DNA of 64,000 nt from Albizia julibrissin (GCA_037074505.1 CM073482.1:49979501-50043500), one strand, 5' to 3'. Counted from the first letter of the stretch, positions 26,012 through 38,621 are shown. The notes: generated from the sequence alone by a model not told the origin. Numbers and translations are program-made.

Positions 26012-27763
26012 GGAAAAATGACAGTTAAAGATCACATGAAATTACAAAATTCACAAAAATACCATTAACACTTATAAAAGACAGATAATGAATGGAGTGG
26101 GAATCTAGATGTTTTGATGTTTTGGCTGAAAGACCAAAATGCCCTTAAGACTTGATGAATTCAAAACACAGAGAGAGAATCCAACTTCTTCATCCTTTGG
26201 AGGTTTAAAAAAAGTTCTTCTTCCTCTAACTGTCATAGTCAGCGTCGGCGTCCCCAAATCGGCAATGGTAGGTGCAATCCGTCATATACTCGCCTCAAAA
26301 AGAGTGAGAGTAAGCAAGTACTAAGGATATTGGGCTGTGGGTGTCGCATCACAGGTTCCAACTTCTTCTTCTTCAAGTTGTCACAGTCGACGTCGGTGTC
26401 CCCAAATCAGCCATGTTGAGTGCACATTTTCAGTCATTGATCATGTATACTGATTGAAACCTATGGTCTTTTGTAATGTATTGTTATTGTACAGAGGTTG
26501 ACTAAAGCTTTAGTCCCTTTATTCCAAAATTATGTTACTGTGCACGTTTTTTTGTACAGGAACGATTATGTGAAAATCAGTAATAATATTAACTAAATGT
26601 ATAATGGGTTTGACAAAATGTATAATAGGAATGACAAATACTGCATGACGTACTGACCAAATGTGTTAAAGTGTTTAGTAAAAGATATGGGCTATGACAA
26701 ATTGAGTAATGAGAAAGACTAAATGAATAATGGTTTTCACAAAAAAACTTGATTCTTCATGATAGCATTTGCATAATGGGATTGACTAAAACATTAATGG
26801 TTTTGACAAAATTCATACGTATTGACAAAATGTGTGAAAGAATTGGTCAAGAGTTTTGGGGGCTATGACCAATTGAGTAATGAGATTGACTAAATAATTA
26901 ATGACTTTGACAAAATTCGTAATGTTTTGACAAAATCAATAAGTACTGAAAAAATGTGTGAAATGATTGGCCAAGAGTTTTGGGCTATGATCAATTGAGT
27001 AATATGGTTGACTAAAACAGTAATGATTTTAACAAAATCCGTAATGGTTTTGACAAAATCATTAAGTCCTGACAAAATGTGTGAAATGATTGGCTAAGAG
27101 TTTTGGGTTATGACCAATTGAGTAATGAGATTGACTAAAAAAATTAATGATTTTGACAAAATCAATAAGTATTGATAAAATGTGTGAAAGGATTGGCCAA
27201 GAGTTTTGGGTTATGACCAATTGAGTAATGGGGTTGACTAAAGCATTAATTGTTTTGACAAAATTTGTAATGATTTTGACAAAATCAATAAGTACTGACA
27301 AAATGTGTGAAATGATTGACAATTAATAAGCACTAAAATAGTAATAGTCAACGCTAGGAGAGTAAGAGTGATAGTATTTAGCATTCTGAGCATTTTGGAG
27401 ATTGAGTGTGTCATTGTCGAAGAAACTATAAAGAGTAGTTGGAGGAGCAATGCGATTAGGTGGAAACTATAAATGAAATAGATGATGTGAGATCAGAGGA
27501 GTAGTGGCAGCGGATGCAGCATGTGCTTGGGGGAGATGCTGCTGGTGGTGAGGCAGAAAGGCTTCGTGCGATTTGTTGACGAAGGCTAGGAGAGAGAACC
27601 TAGAGAGAAGACATAAGGAATAAGATAAATGACAATTTTGTCTTTTACTCCAAACATTCAAAACCCAGATTCCTATCTGAACAATTCTCTATCATTTTTT
27701 TTATTCAATGGACATTTTTGGGTTTTTAAAGTTCAGAAGGTATTTTATTGTCATTTTCCCTAA
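26012..27763. mobile_element. Mutator-like non-autonomous element carrying a minisatellite
   Basis: Terminal inverted repeats read GGAAAAATGACAG on the left and GGGAAAATGACAA from the right. The 9-bp sequence TAATATTTA lies at both borders (26003-26011 and 27764-27772). The exact right edge is uncertain by about three bases. Inside are a pair of diverged direct repeats around CGTCGGCGTCCCCAAATC (about 26180-26430), a tandem minisatellite (26600-27320), and no transposase. The assignment rests on the 9-bp duplication and end structure. Confidence 0.7.
26600..27320. repeat. Minisatellite, ~124-bp unit, about 5-6 copies
   Basis: The marker GACAAAATGTGTGAAA (and variants) recurs at 26824, 26948, 27071, 27174 and 27297, giving periods of 124, 123, 103 and 123. 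Each unit also holds smaller TTTTGACAAAAT repeats, so it is a higher-order array. The 5' units are more diverged. The 103-base spacing shows one unit with an internal deletion. Confidence 0.9.
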
Positions 27764-28504
27764 TAATATTTAATTTACTTTTAATTCTTTAAGTCGATTT
27801 CCTGAAATTTTAAAAAAATAGAAAAATTATTCTTAGAATGCATATAAAAATTTGTTGTGGATATGGACTTTACATGGAATTTAAGATAAGTCACCCTATT
27901 TATAATTTATGAATATTATGGATTAGTATGGATTTTATATTATATATGTATACATATATGGATGTGTAAATATTATAAATAGATAAATAAACTTATATTT
28001 ATATGTTATCTTATCTATGTAATTTTGGCAGCATATGATTTGGGTATGATCAAAAGGTCCCCAAATTTTGTGCACCTACGTACACAAATGTATATCATTA
28101 TAGATATAAATATTTATTATTTTTTTCTACGCTTTTTGTTGTTTAATTTGTATTATTTCCCCCCTCTTTCTTATATATGGGAACCTTAGAAAGGGTTAAT
28201 GTAATAACTAGAAAAGTTGGTATTTCTAACTTAGAATATACAATTGTAATGTGGATAATGCACCTATATTTTGGCAAGATGCAATATAATTTCTTCATTT
28301 TGGAATGATGAATGTATAATTAATTAATATTTGATGCGAGTCCAGCATTGAATTTTTTTTATTTGTACAAGACTGAATCCACATAACATATTTGGAAAGA
28401 GATTAAAAAAAACAGAGAGTGAAGTCTAAAGAGGAAATGTGAGTCCTACACATAGTTATATTCTTCTGCATTATTTTTTTTGTTCAACATGAAGATGCAT
28501 ATAT

Positions 28505-28599
28505 AAAGAAAAGCAAAGGGGGTTTAAAATCAATTAACTAATCAAACCAGATGCTTATTGTTGGTGGAGGGTCAAAGAAAAGCAAAGGGGGTTTAAAAT
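28505..28599. repeat. 26-bp exact direct repeat
   Basis: A 26-base sequence (beginning AAAGAAAAGCAAAGGGGG) occurs at 28505-28530 and 28574-28599, separated by 43 bases. Confidence 0.9.
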
Positions 28600-28978
28600 T
28601 TCTTGTTAAGGCAAAAGAGCATATTCTGCATGGTAATGCTGAGGCTGAATCTGGACCGTTGAAAGTATGTCTTTATGCCAAACGAGTGAAGATCTGAGGC
28701 ACAAAATGCGATTACACATCAAAAGGCATTTAAAGCTATAGTGCGTTCTGAAACTTAAGAAGAATAATATTATATATATATATATATATCCCAAACTTTT
28801 TGTGTGGAATATATCCTTCAAAAAGTTTGGGGGCAAGTGGGTTCAGTCTTCATATATAGTATTGGGCTAATCTCATCCATTTTGTAATGCAGCGCATTAC
28901 AAAGAGAGCACCATACAAATTTGGTTTGGCTTGGATTCCCTTCATTGGGATCTGTATTTTTTATTATTTAATATCTTG

Positions 28979-28988
<10 letters not shown>

Positions 28989-29011
<23 letters not shown>
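28989..29011. repeat. (TA)n microsatellite between the SWEET genes
   Basis: A TA tract of 23 bases. A similar one lies at about 28771-28789. Confidence 0.9.
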
Positions 29012-30611
29012 TTGAATTTATGGCTCGACTTGGCCCATATATGTTTACTTGATCCATACCCTTTTCTATAGAAACCCATCTTCATAATGGATAACGAAAG
29101 TGGAATTGGAGGGACCAGGCCATTTATAATCATTCATTTTTTTTAAGTGCTTAATTGTATATAACCAATCAACTCTCTTTCTCAATCATTTCTCAATATT
29201 ATTAACTAGCTAGCTACAATAATCATCTCTCTTGAGTTACAATTAAATTATATTCTTACCAAAACAACAAAGAAAGTTAAATTATAAGGCTTCATTGTAG
29301 AGAGAGAGAGAGAGAGGTTTCGATTTGTACTATAGATTTCTATAATTAGTTAGTAATAAACCAAGCCACCAGACGATTCTAATTAATCACTTGTTATAAG
29401 GTAGAATATTTTAGGTTTAACTTGTGCTTATCTGTCATTCATGGCATGGAAAAAAAGAGAGAGCATTATTATGAGGTCCCAAAAAATAACTTAATCACTA
29501 AAAAGTCTCAATGACAATGAAGTGTTATTATTTTTTACCCTGAAACTTGTCGTTGCAAGCCTTTCAGTTGTGAAAGGAAATTCTTGATAATTACGTCCAT
29601 TCTTTGGGACATCATAGTAAATCCCCAAAAAAAGAACTATTCATTCCACTATCTAAACTATGATTTGATTATCAAAATGTAATAAAGTAGAATCATTCAA
29701 CACTAAATATCAAACACCACTTTAAAAGATAGATGGATTGATGTTTTGGTACATTGCCATAGTTTAGCAGCCTGCATGTTTTGTTATTTTTCAACATTAA
29801 TTATCCTTTATAGTGATGTTTCTATCTTTTCGTTTATGAAAAAAAGAATTATACACACACACACACTAGATGATACTAAATAGATATCACCTTTTAAATT
29901 AAAGTTGATGCATTATAGTTTTATGATTAAGTTTTAATTAAGTTCAGACATATCTAGAATTAAAAATTAAAGAAGGAATATAAAGAGATGGTGGAAGCTA
30001 GCTAGCTAGGCTATAAATATTATCCCAAAATATATAAAAATCCCTTTAATTAATTCATCTAAAACAGAAAGAAAGGACGCAAATTAATATGAATTGCGGC
30101 TAACCAGGGTTGACGAGGACGGAGGCAGAAAACCAAGTAAGAAATTCCAAAGATGGCAACATAGGGTAAACCAAAGTAACATCTAATGGTGTAGAATTAT
30201 GTATTTATGGTCCATATAGAAAGAGCAAGAAAATTATGTTATTAATATTGGAATGTACATGTGTGTGTTTATGAGTTGTAAGGCTCTTACGACAACCACT
30301 TGGTGGTTGACACATCATAAAGAACAATGGTGGTGGGCCCACAGGGTATTTTGTGTGTATACTGGTAATAGTACAAGCTAACACGAGTTACCTCTAGGGA
30401 AGGGCTGTCCCATTGAGAGATATAAACCAAATAAGGGTATATGTATGTATGTGTAATATATATAAAAGAGAGGGCAATATATAGGGTATGTAAGATATAT
30501 AGAAACGAAAGGTGTTAGGGAGGAACAACTGGAAAGTAAAATTAAAGGTATTAGTGATGCTTCGCATTCATGTTATGCAACTTGACCATGCTCTACCACC
30601 TTTTTTCCCAC

Positions 30612-30619
30612 TATAAATA
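30612..30619 (+). promoter_or_regulatory. TATA box of SWEET gene 2
   Basis: TATAAATA sits about 193 bases before the start codon. The leader between them holds two GA microsatellites (30653-30674 and 30721-30740), which may act as GAGA-type elements or make leader length variable between individuals. Confidence 0.65.
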
Positions 30620-30652
30620 ACCCTCTCTTCCTTCCTATACGAACTCGTGGAA

Positions 30653-30740
30653 TAGAGAGAGAGAGAGAGAGAGATACACAACACAAGAGCTAGAGAGAGA
30701 TAGCCTTAAGCCTTCACTGTGTGAGAGAGAGAGAGAGAGA
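30653..30740 (+). repeat. GA microsatellites in the 5' leader of SWEET gene 2
   Basis: Two (GA) tracts of about 22 and 20 bases, at 30653-30674 and 30721-30740, lie between the TATA box and the start codon. Upstream ATGs in the leader are not in frame with the coding exon. Confidence 0.85.
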
Positions 30741-30811
30741 ATTCAATATATTTACTTCTTTTTTTTCACACAAAGAGGAAGAGACCTATATCTTCTACAG
30801 CACGATCTATC

Positions 30812-31636
30812 ATGGCCCTTCACCAGCACCAACTGGCTTTCATTTTCGGTCTTCTAGGTTCATTTCTTTTACATTATTTAACGTTTTTACCTATATTCAT
30901 CATACATATCACTTTGGTTTAGTTTCATTACGTCGTCTTATATTATATTTTCCTCATCCATCACCTCATTTTTCATCTATCTCATTCATCTTCTTCTCTT
31001 TTTTATGATTATTCTAGTTGCATGGCTTTTATTAATTATCTCTAATATAATTTTATTGTTTACATGATATAGGCTCGAAGCATGCATATTTTTTTTTCAT
31101 GCACATAAAATTTTGTGGTTCAACAGAGACTTGTTATCCAGTTGTCTCTAGAATATGAAGTAGTGATTTCTCTTTTTTTGTCTTTATTGTGCTATTATTG
31201 CAGGCAACATCATCTCTTTCTTGGTGTTCCTTGCTCCAATGTAAGTCCCGAAACTTCACTTTTGTTTTCATATTGGAAGATGATTATATTAAATTAGCCA
31301 AACTAATCAAGTTGGTTAATTAATCTTAATTAATATGATAATTAATTAATGATATTATTGTTGCAGGCCGACGTTTTACCTGATATACAAGAAGAAAACA
31401 GCAGAAGGGTTTCAATCATACCCTTATGTGGTTGCTCTTTTCAGCTGCATGCTTTGGATTTACTACGCACTTGTTAAGAACAACGCAACCTTACTTCTCA
31501 TCACCATTAACTCTTATGGAATCGTCGTCGAGGTCATCTACCTTGCCATTTTCCTCTTCTACGCTCCCAAGAAGCTCAGGGTACATTCATACATACATAC
31601 ATATACATACATATGTACATACGTCCATAGAATTAA

Positions 31637-31677
<41 letters not shown>

Positions 31678-32673
31678 AGCTTTATTTAATTAATTAACTT
31701 TTTCTTTCTGTAATAAACAATATTCGCAGCTTGCGACGATTAAGCTTCTTCTGTTGCTGAATGTGTTTGGGTTCGGAGCCATGCTTCTGTCCACACTGTA
31801 TCTTTCCAAAGGAAACACACGTTATCAGATTATAGGATGGATTTGCCTCGTGGTTAACATCAGTGTCTTCGGTGCTCCTCTCTTAATCATTGTATGAACC
31901 TTCTTCTTCAAATTCACTATTAATTAATGAATCACTTTTTTGCATGCACTTGATTATTAATTATTATAATGATATATACGTGATGGATGATGCAGAGAAA
32001 AGTGATAAAGATGAAGAGTGTGGAATACATGCCATTCAGTCTCTCCATGTTCCTCACAGCCAACGCTGTTATGTGGTTCTTCTATGGTCTTTTCCTCAAG
32101 GACTATTTCATTGCTGTAAGTTCATTCACTCATATATTAATTGTTAATTCATTACTTAATTACCAAAGGCCTATAGCTTTTTATCAACTTTTCTGATTTG
32201 TTTTATTATATGTTGCTTCTCAATATGGGACTTCTTTTTCTTTTTCTCACACCTTCCTTTATATGGGATACGTAACAAGACAAAACTAATAGAATACAGG
32301 CACGGTTAATTCATTAATGCCATGACCCAATCAATCATGTCAAATTAATTATCGCTTCATATATATAAAAATATCAATTCTTCTTTTTAATTTCTTTCAT
32401 ATATACTACTAATGAAGTTATATCTTTGGATGTTTATTTTTTATTTTTGATGATTTGCAGCTGCCAAACACTCTTGGGTTTCTGTTTGGCATAGTTCAGA
32501 TGGTACTTTACTTAATGTACAGAAACGCAAAGCCAGTGGTTCTGGAGGATCCAGTGAAGGCTCAAGAGCTATCTTCTTCAGACCATGTCATTGATCTTAA
32601 TAAGCTGGGCACTGAAGCTGCAAACAACAACAACAATGCAAAGGAACAAAGGAACTTTGGAGAAAAAGTTTAA
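30812..32673 (+). CDS. SWEET: SWEET sugar transporter, clade III (gene 2 of tandem pair)
   Basis: Exons 30812-30857, 31204-31240, 31367-31580, 31730-31891, 31996-32115 and 32461-32673 join in frame to 263 aa. This is the classic six-exon SWEET structure with the 37-, 162- and 120-base exons. All seven membrane helices are readable. Pocket Trp58, Trp180, Asn76 and Asn196 fall at the same numbers as in AtSWEET13, as do Ser20, Val23, Ser54 and Val145. Residues 142 and 176, serines in AtSWEET13, are both Asn here. Helices end near residue 214; the remaining ~49-residue tail is hydrophilic with an Asn run. The linker and second repeat look SWEET10/NEC1-like rather than SWEET12-like, so this is a diverged partner of gene 1, which lies 9.2 kb upstream in the same orientation. 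The expected role is facilitated sugar efflux at the plasma membrane; the substrate is not shown by sequence. Confidence 0.95.
31590..31678. repeat. CATA/TA microsatellite in intron 3 of SWEET gene 2
   Basis: A compound (CATA)n tract followed by (TA)n (31639-31669) begins just after the exon 3 splice donor, so intron length may vary between individuals. Confidence 0.95.
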
Positions 32674-32890
32674 CTCAAAACAACAAGAAGGCCCAAAAGA
32701 AGAAGCAAGCAGCAAGAAAGAAAGAAAGAAGGAAGGAACAAATTAAATTTAACCTAAAAACATCAATTAATTTACTTTTCTGAGTGGAGGCATGCCAATG
32801 AAGAAGCAGTACGTAGTGTGCTATAATAGTGTGGTTACTTTTGCCTGTACGATAAAATGTAATGGTCAGGCACAAACAATTATTTAACCT

Positions 32891-32912
32891 TTATATATAT
32901 ATATATATATAT
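32891..32912. repeat. (TA)n microsatellite 3' of SWEET gene 2
   Basis: A 22-base TA tract about 220 bases after the stop codon, probably in the 3' untranslated region. Confidence 0.9.
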
Positions 32913-34774
32913 GGAGCCGTTAGGGTCTTCTATATATATAAATTATGTTATAAATATATTATGTTATTACTGTTCATATAATTTCTGTGTATCTTTGAAT
33001 CAAATAATTACCCATTTTATATATCTTTCTGAATTTCTCTATAATTGAACCATATGTACCGATGATGAGATGCTCAATTATTTTTAGTAATTTGAAATCT
33101 ACGAATTTGGCTATTAACTATATATGCATGTTTCTTTTACTTCCTTAATTATAACTTCAGTTTAATTTGCACTACTACTACACGTAATCATCATCATCAT
33201 CATCATCTTCATTATTGATTGTTCCTTCTTGCTTATCATGATTCATAGAGTTTTCCTGTATTCAAAATTAAAGAAAGGTTCGTGGTGATTTCATATGTCA
33301 GGCACGACAAGGGGGCAGATATAAAGGCAACCTCAAAGTAAAATTTATCTTCGTGACGACAGCGTTACAAGTTGGTGACACCCCCCAAAAAAAAAAGGTT
33401 TAAAAAAAACCCGACACTATGGTTATAATATATTATTCTGGTCGAAGTCCCTTGCATATTCATCAAAAGTGAATAGAGTTATGTAACAGAGAGAAATGAT
33501 ATTTTTAATATGTATCCGATGCAAGTAAATGGTGCTAATAAAATATAAATATCTTTAAATGTTTTTGCGGTGTTAGCTTTTGACTTTATTGAATCGTATC
33601 ATTTGACGCTCACATAGTATATATATAAAATCATCACATGCCAATAATCGGATTATAATTGCAAAAATGATTGACTTTCTTTAAAATCAACATTAATTAA
33701 CGATGGATATATATTAATTCTGTACGTGATAATTATATGCATGGGGAAAAAGTCAAAACGAAAGCAAAAGTGCTATAATAAAACGTAGAAATGTATCGCT
33801 CAAGTGAACCCACTTGTCTTTTGCTCCTCTCAAGAAATTTAACTCTTGCTTTAATTTTTCTCTTTTTGGTATTAAGTGGCAGCATGTCTTTGGAATAGAA
33901 AACTATTCGGAATAGTGAAGAGAAGTGTTTGGGCGATATGTTAAGCTGAGGCCCATGCATGCAATGACAATAGTGATTCTTCATCTTTGGTTTTTATGAT
34001 ATTTTTGTGAATGATTTGTACCTAGACAATTTATTATTGGTCCACCTTATTCTTTTTAGTGGTAACCATATAGAGAGAGAGGGAAATAAGACAAGAAGAA
34101 AACAAAGGCGTTGTTCGAGTTTTCCTTTTCGTTTGGATCAATTTCTCTCGTTAAAAGCCAATAAACCTTTTAATATGTGTTTCACTCTCGCGTCATAAAA
34201 AAACAGCTAAGAAAATTATGAATGAGTTGGTTCCACTTGGCCAACACATCGTGAAGTCGAGATAATCATTAAAAAAAAAAAACCAAAAGCACTATATAAG
34301 CCAACCTATGAAATTATCATGATAATTAAATATATAAAATATTACAATTTATAGCAAATTATATAATTATTTTAAGTTGTGAGTAATGCAAATCAGTTTC
34401 TAAATTTATGCATTGCACCTAGTTGTACCCGTATAAATTATCTATCGATTTATGATTAAACGTAATATTATATTTCAATATTAATGCTAATATTTTTTTT
34501 CCCCAAAGCTGTCAATAAAATCACCACAATTTTACCTGAACTAGTCCCTATCAAGGCAAAATAACTTGGGGAACTAAGACAACCACACACGTAGACATAA
34601 TAAAGGAACGTTGCTGATTTTGCAAGACGTGAGAAATATTATTAACCTGTCTTTTAGTTAGTAAAAGTTATATATATCTCCTGGTTAAATAGATCAGAGC
34701 TGGTAAAAGTTTTCCACGAATAAAGCACTTCATTTAGGATAAAAGCAACATAATTAAGGGGTTGACTTGACCTT

Positions 34775-34935
34775 TACCTTATGTTTTGATAGAGAAAAAA
34801 GTGAGAAGAAAATGATGGAGGGAATATTAGGAAGGAAAACTCTCATATATAAATGGTAAAAATATTTACTATTTTTGGGAGTTTCCCTTCCTAATTTCCC
34901 CCCCTTAATTTTCCCTCTATCCAAACATATGGTAA
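34775..34935. mobile_element. Short hairpin MITE
   Basis: TATGTTTTGATAGAG, TTAGGAAGGAAAACTC and AAATATTTA on the left pair with their reverse complements (..GAGTTTCCCTTCCTAA.. ATCCAAACATA) on the right, giving a ~160-bp palindrome. Confidence 0.65.
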
Positions 34936-34965
34936 AAGTTAAACCAAATATCTTTCTAATTTTAT

Positions 34966-35107
34966 ACTCCCTTTGTTCTAAATATAAGAACTTTAAGATG
35001 GGTTTGTTTCAGTGATAAATAAAAAACTTCAATATATTTTTTCCTCTCAAATTTATAATTTTTTTCTAAACTCTCAGTATTGATTGCACACATTAATCAA
35101 GGGAGTT
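34966..35107. mobile_element. Possible Stowaway-like MITE
   Basis: It starts TACTCCCTTTGTTCTAAATATAAG-like (first 20 bases are typical of the family) and ends near CAAGGGAG, giving short inverted ends. The body is AT-rich. Confidence 0.4.
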
Positions 35108-36119
35108 CTTTATCAAGTAAGTAATTTTTAATGCAAATGATTAAAAGGGGCCATTTAGGGGAAACCAACACATATTCTTCACAAATAACGACTATTAACT
35201 AATTTTTTTGAATCTTTACAAATTAATTATATATCCATCTCCTACATTTAGGATATCGGATGGAGCATTTATAAATTTACCCTGTCAATGTATCTTCTTA
35301 TCTATGGTTGAATACACACACACACACTAATTAATTATTAGGATTTGACCTGCTTATTTAAATGAAAATGGTAAGTGATTTGAACTCCATTTAATCCTAT
35401 GTTTTGATTTTTTTTTTTTTTAAAAAAATAGCACTAAGCCAAATAACCAATCGTGAAAAGAGATCAAAAAGGGAAACGGGAGAGGGAGAAGAGATAATGG
35501 GAGAAACAGATGAGTCACAGTGAGAGGATAAGCATGCGAAGGCTTTACGCATCAAATAGTGAGTGAGTGAGTGAGAGCCAAGGTTGGCCCTAAAAAGTAA
35601 AGTCTATTTGGATGATCGTGTCCAAAAGAGCACTAAAGCAACTATAACCCCATGCACTGCACATTACATGGTTATTAGGTGATTTGGTTGATCCCTTACT
35701 ACTTACACCTCAACTAAAACTCCTTCAAAATACACACACATCCAACAGATAGAGAGATAAGGCTTTGTGATGTAATGAACCACTTGTTGCCTCTTCTCCT
35801 TTAACACTAAATAATAAAGATCTCTCTAACCCCGTTATCTATCATTATTTCTGGACAATATATCAAATAATTTGTAAGTTCTACTTATAGGACCTAGTTT
35901 CGGAATAAATTTTGGTCTTAGATGTAATATTTTTTTTTTCATTTTATCTCTTATATTATTTATAATTTTTTTTCAAATTAATTTATTTAACTTATAAATT
36001 GATAAATAAAATAATGTTATGTAGATATCATGTATGTAACATATGTTATAATTAATTAATTTATTCAGCTTCATTAATCTTCCCAAAATAGATAAATAGG
36101 TCTTACATTAAATGTCAAG

Positions 36120-36123
<4 letters not shown>

Positions 36124-36176
<53 letters not shown>
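36124..36176. repeat. (TA)n microsatellite, 53 bp
   Basis: An uninterrupted TA tract, the longest in the window. Confidence 0.98.
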
Positions 36177-36179
<3 letters not shown>

Positions 36180-36630
36180 GTCCTTTTTCTATTTGTCCCT
36201 ATTAATTCAGTAATTATCCCTACCACGTCCATATATCATTTATTACGTGCCCAATACAAGGGGGAAAATGAGGTAAAGGGAAAGGGAAATTAATTAGTGC
36301 AGCAAAGATGGATATATATATGATTCCAATTTTTTCTTTATATGCTCTTTTTTTCTCTTTAAAATAAAAGATGGGGACTTTAGTGGCTACAACCTGAGGA
36401 GTGAGGCCAATGATTGACTCATAATGGTGCTGTATATATGTGCTCATATCAATTTGGGTTTTCTTTTTAGAATTGATTTATCATCAATCACTGCCTCAAT
36501 ACCATGTGTCGTGCATCAACTTTATAGGGAGGGTCCTTTGCTTACCCCATAGTATAAGCTTTACTTCAATCATATCTTACACTACTCTTCCCCTTTTTTT
36601 GTCTTTTCTCTTTTTCCCTATTTTAATCAG

Positions 36631-36865
36631 GGTTTTGGAATCCGTACTGGACCACCAGTTCCGGCCGGAGAACCGGTGACCCGGTGGCCAAACCAGACCT
36701 ATTCAGTGATCGGTCCGGTTTGGCATTTTATTTTATTTTTTGAAAAATCAATTTCTTTTAATTTTTCTCATCGGTTTGGCCCGCTTTAGCTCCGATATGA
36801 CCCACTGACCCTTAACCTAATACTCGACCAGTTCAATGACCGGTCCGAATTTCAGAACCTTGCTT
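36631..36865. mobile_element. MITE with AGGTTTTGAAA-type ends
   Basis: It starts GGGTTTTGGAATCCG and ends CGAATTTCAGAACC, in worn inverted repeat. The GC-rich arms contain GACCGGTCC and CCACTGACCC. A relative lies at about 5150-5560. Confidence 0.6.
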
Positions 36866-37064
36866 TTAATACGCTTCCATCATCATCTCCTCTCATTAAT
36901 TACTTTGTATCTGGTTTTTGGTGCTTCTTTGTATACATTTTCTCTTCAGTCCCATCCATCTATCCTTTTATCACAGGTATTATATATGTTCACTCTTCTT
37001 TTTTTTTAAAAAAAAAATTGTTTTTGCTTGGTCTCAATTGAATCAAGGATAAGAAGATATGTTC

Positions 37065-37268
37065 ATATATATATATTCCTGCCTTGAAAAGAAAAGTTTA
37101 GGTGAGCTAGATCTCAAAGGTTCACTTGAGTTAGAATATATCTTCAAGTTCGAAGGATGCTTACAAAAATATTTATAAATTATCTACTAATAAGTTCTTT
37201 ACATCGGCAATGAAATTTAAACTCATAACTTTTTATGTTATGAGACTGCTTCTTAAACTAATTATTCC
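37065..37268 (-). mobile_element. SINE-like element, same family as 240-455
   Basis: The minus strand holds GAGTTTAAATTTC (worn B box), then the shared TTAGTAGATAAT and TATAAATATTTTTG blocks in the same order as the element at 240. Confidence 0.5.
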
Positions 37269-38399
37269 TAACTCTTCGTTTAATTGGCTTTAGGTGTATC
37301 TTGATGATCTGATCTCATCAGTTACCTTGCGCCGTCCATGATATATAGTGCAAATTTTGGTGCAAGCTATATAGAAGAGGAAAGCAAAATGATATATAAT
37401 GATGGTGATCCTCATGATTAGATGCACTATAATTGAATTTTGGTAGAGAAATAGCGCTTTAATTAGTTTTGTTTGAGTGCCTGGTTTTGTTTTAATTTAA
37501 TATATTATCTTAGTGATGACTAATGAATATTTTTATTTATTTCTATTATTATAATTATCCTGGCAATTTCCAAAGAATATTTCTCTCATCTCACACGATC
37601 GTTTGGAGAGGGATGGTTTAGTTTCTGCATATTTTTTATATATTTTTAAGGAAAGTTTTGCTAATTGAGTGCAGGGAATGAGAGGGGAAAGAGAATTTGA
37701 ATTTGGCAAATACTTCAAAGTTCTTTTCATCACTACTAAATTATTAAAAAGAGCACTAAGCATGCACAATTATGAGGTAGGTGAAAAGGATTGGATTAGT
37801 GATTATTATTAATGGAAGTACAATCATTTTTGCACATTATTTAATTTATTTCTTTCGATGATGGGGAAAAATATTTTTTAGTTTTGGTATTATTTGGAAG
37901 AAGCAAATTTTTTCATTAAAAATAAAGAAAATCACTGTTTTTTAAATTTTTAGATTATGAACCTTATTTTTTAACTTTGGATTGTTACGAGAGAATTGCT
38001 AAAAAATACCTTGTAAATAAATTAATTGCTAATTGCTACCATTACACACGATGGGTGATATGTTGCACACGGACGGATGATATATTGCACACGAAAGATA
38101 ATATTTTGCACACGAGGGATGATGTTTACACTTTCGCATTGATGTTTTTTGCACACGTGGAAGATGATTGCACATGAAGGATGCTTGTTTGCACATTAGT
38201 ACAATTTAGCAATTAATTTACTTAGAAAGTATTTTTAAACCATTTTCTCTTACATAAAACTGGGGGAAAATCCTCCATTAAAAATTTTATTAATAAGTAC
38301 CTAATAATGTTTTTTACACGCAACTGTAAATTTTGTGTTGATTTAGGTCCTTCTTGTTAATAATTAAAATATTTAATAGGGGGCTTTTCCCAGCTTTTT

Positions 38400-38621
38400 T
38401 TTTTTATCTATAATCATCTGGTATCCGGCACTTTTTCTGGCTCCTAGTTTCTTTGGCACAGGTCACCAAGTAACTAACTAATCTGGACAGGGATTTGGTC
38501 AGACCCACTTTTGTGGGGGCACCCCTCCCAAAAAAACCTCTCCACCCTCCCTCGAGATCGAACCCAAAAGTGGATAAATGGGGCGTAGTACCCTTCACCA
38601 TCTATGCTAGGTTCCGCTGGT
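38400..38621 (-). mobile_element. tRNA-derived SINE with target duplications
   Basis: On the minus strand the A box TAGCATAGATGG (38598-38609) is followed by the B box GGTTCGATCTC (38554-38564). A GC-rich body and a poly-A end follow (poly-T on + at 38395-38405). Imperfect 15-bp target duplications TTTTCCCAGCTTTTT (38385-38399) and TTTTCCCGGCTTTTT (38622-38636) differ at one base. Confidence 0.82.

Larger units (their letters stand above)
27773..30600. other. Region between the SWEET genes
   Basis: No coding seen. It contains the 26-bp direct repeat, TA and GA tracts and a short hairpin (28790-28831). Its last ~600 bases are the proximal promoter of SWEET gene 2. Confidence 0.6.
32674..38384. 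other. 3' flank of SWEET gene 2 and intergenic region
   Basis: The 3' untranslated region probably ends before 33000. The remainder is AT-rich with several MITEs and the longest TA tract. No gene seen. Confidence 0.6.

Noticed and set aside
26600..27320. Regularly spaced repeats resembling a repeat-spacer array
   Set aside because: Units are adjacent, diverged copies with no unique spacers, and the setting is a plant transposon. It is a minisatellite, not CRISPR.
36124..36176. Long TA tract as a possible functional element
   Set aside because: It is a simple microsatellite of a type seen at least six times in the window. No feature is tied to it.
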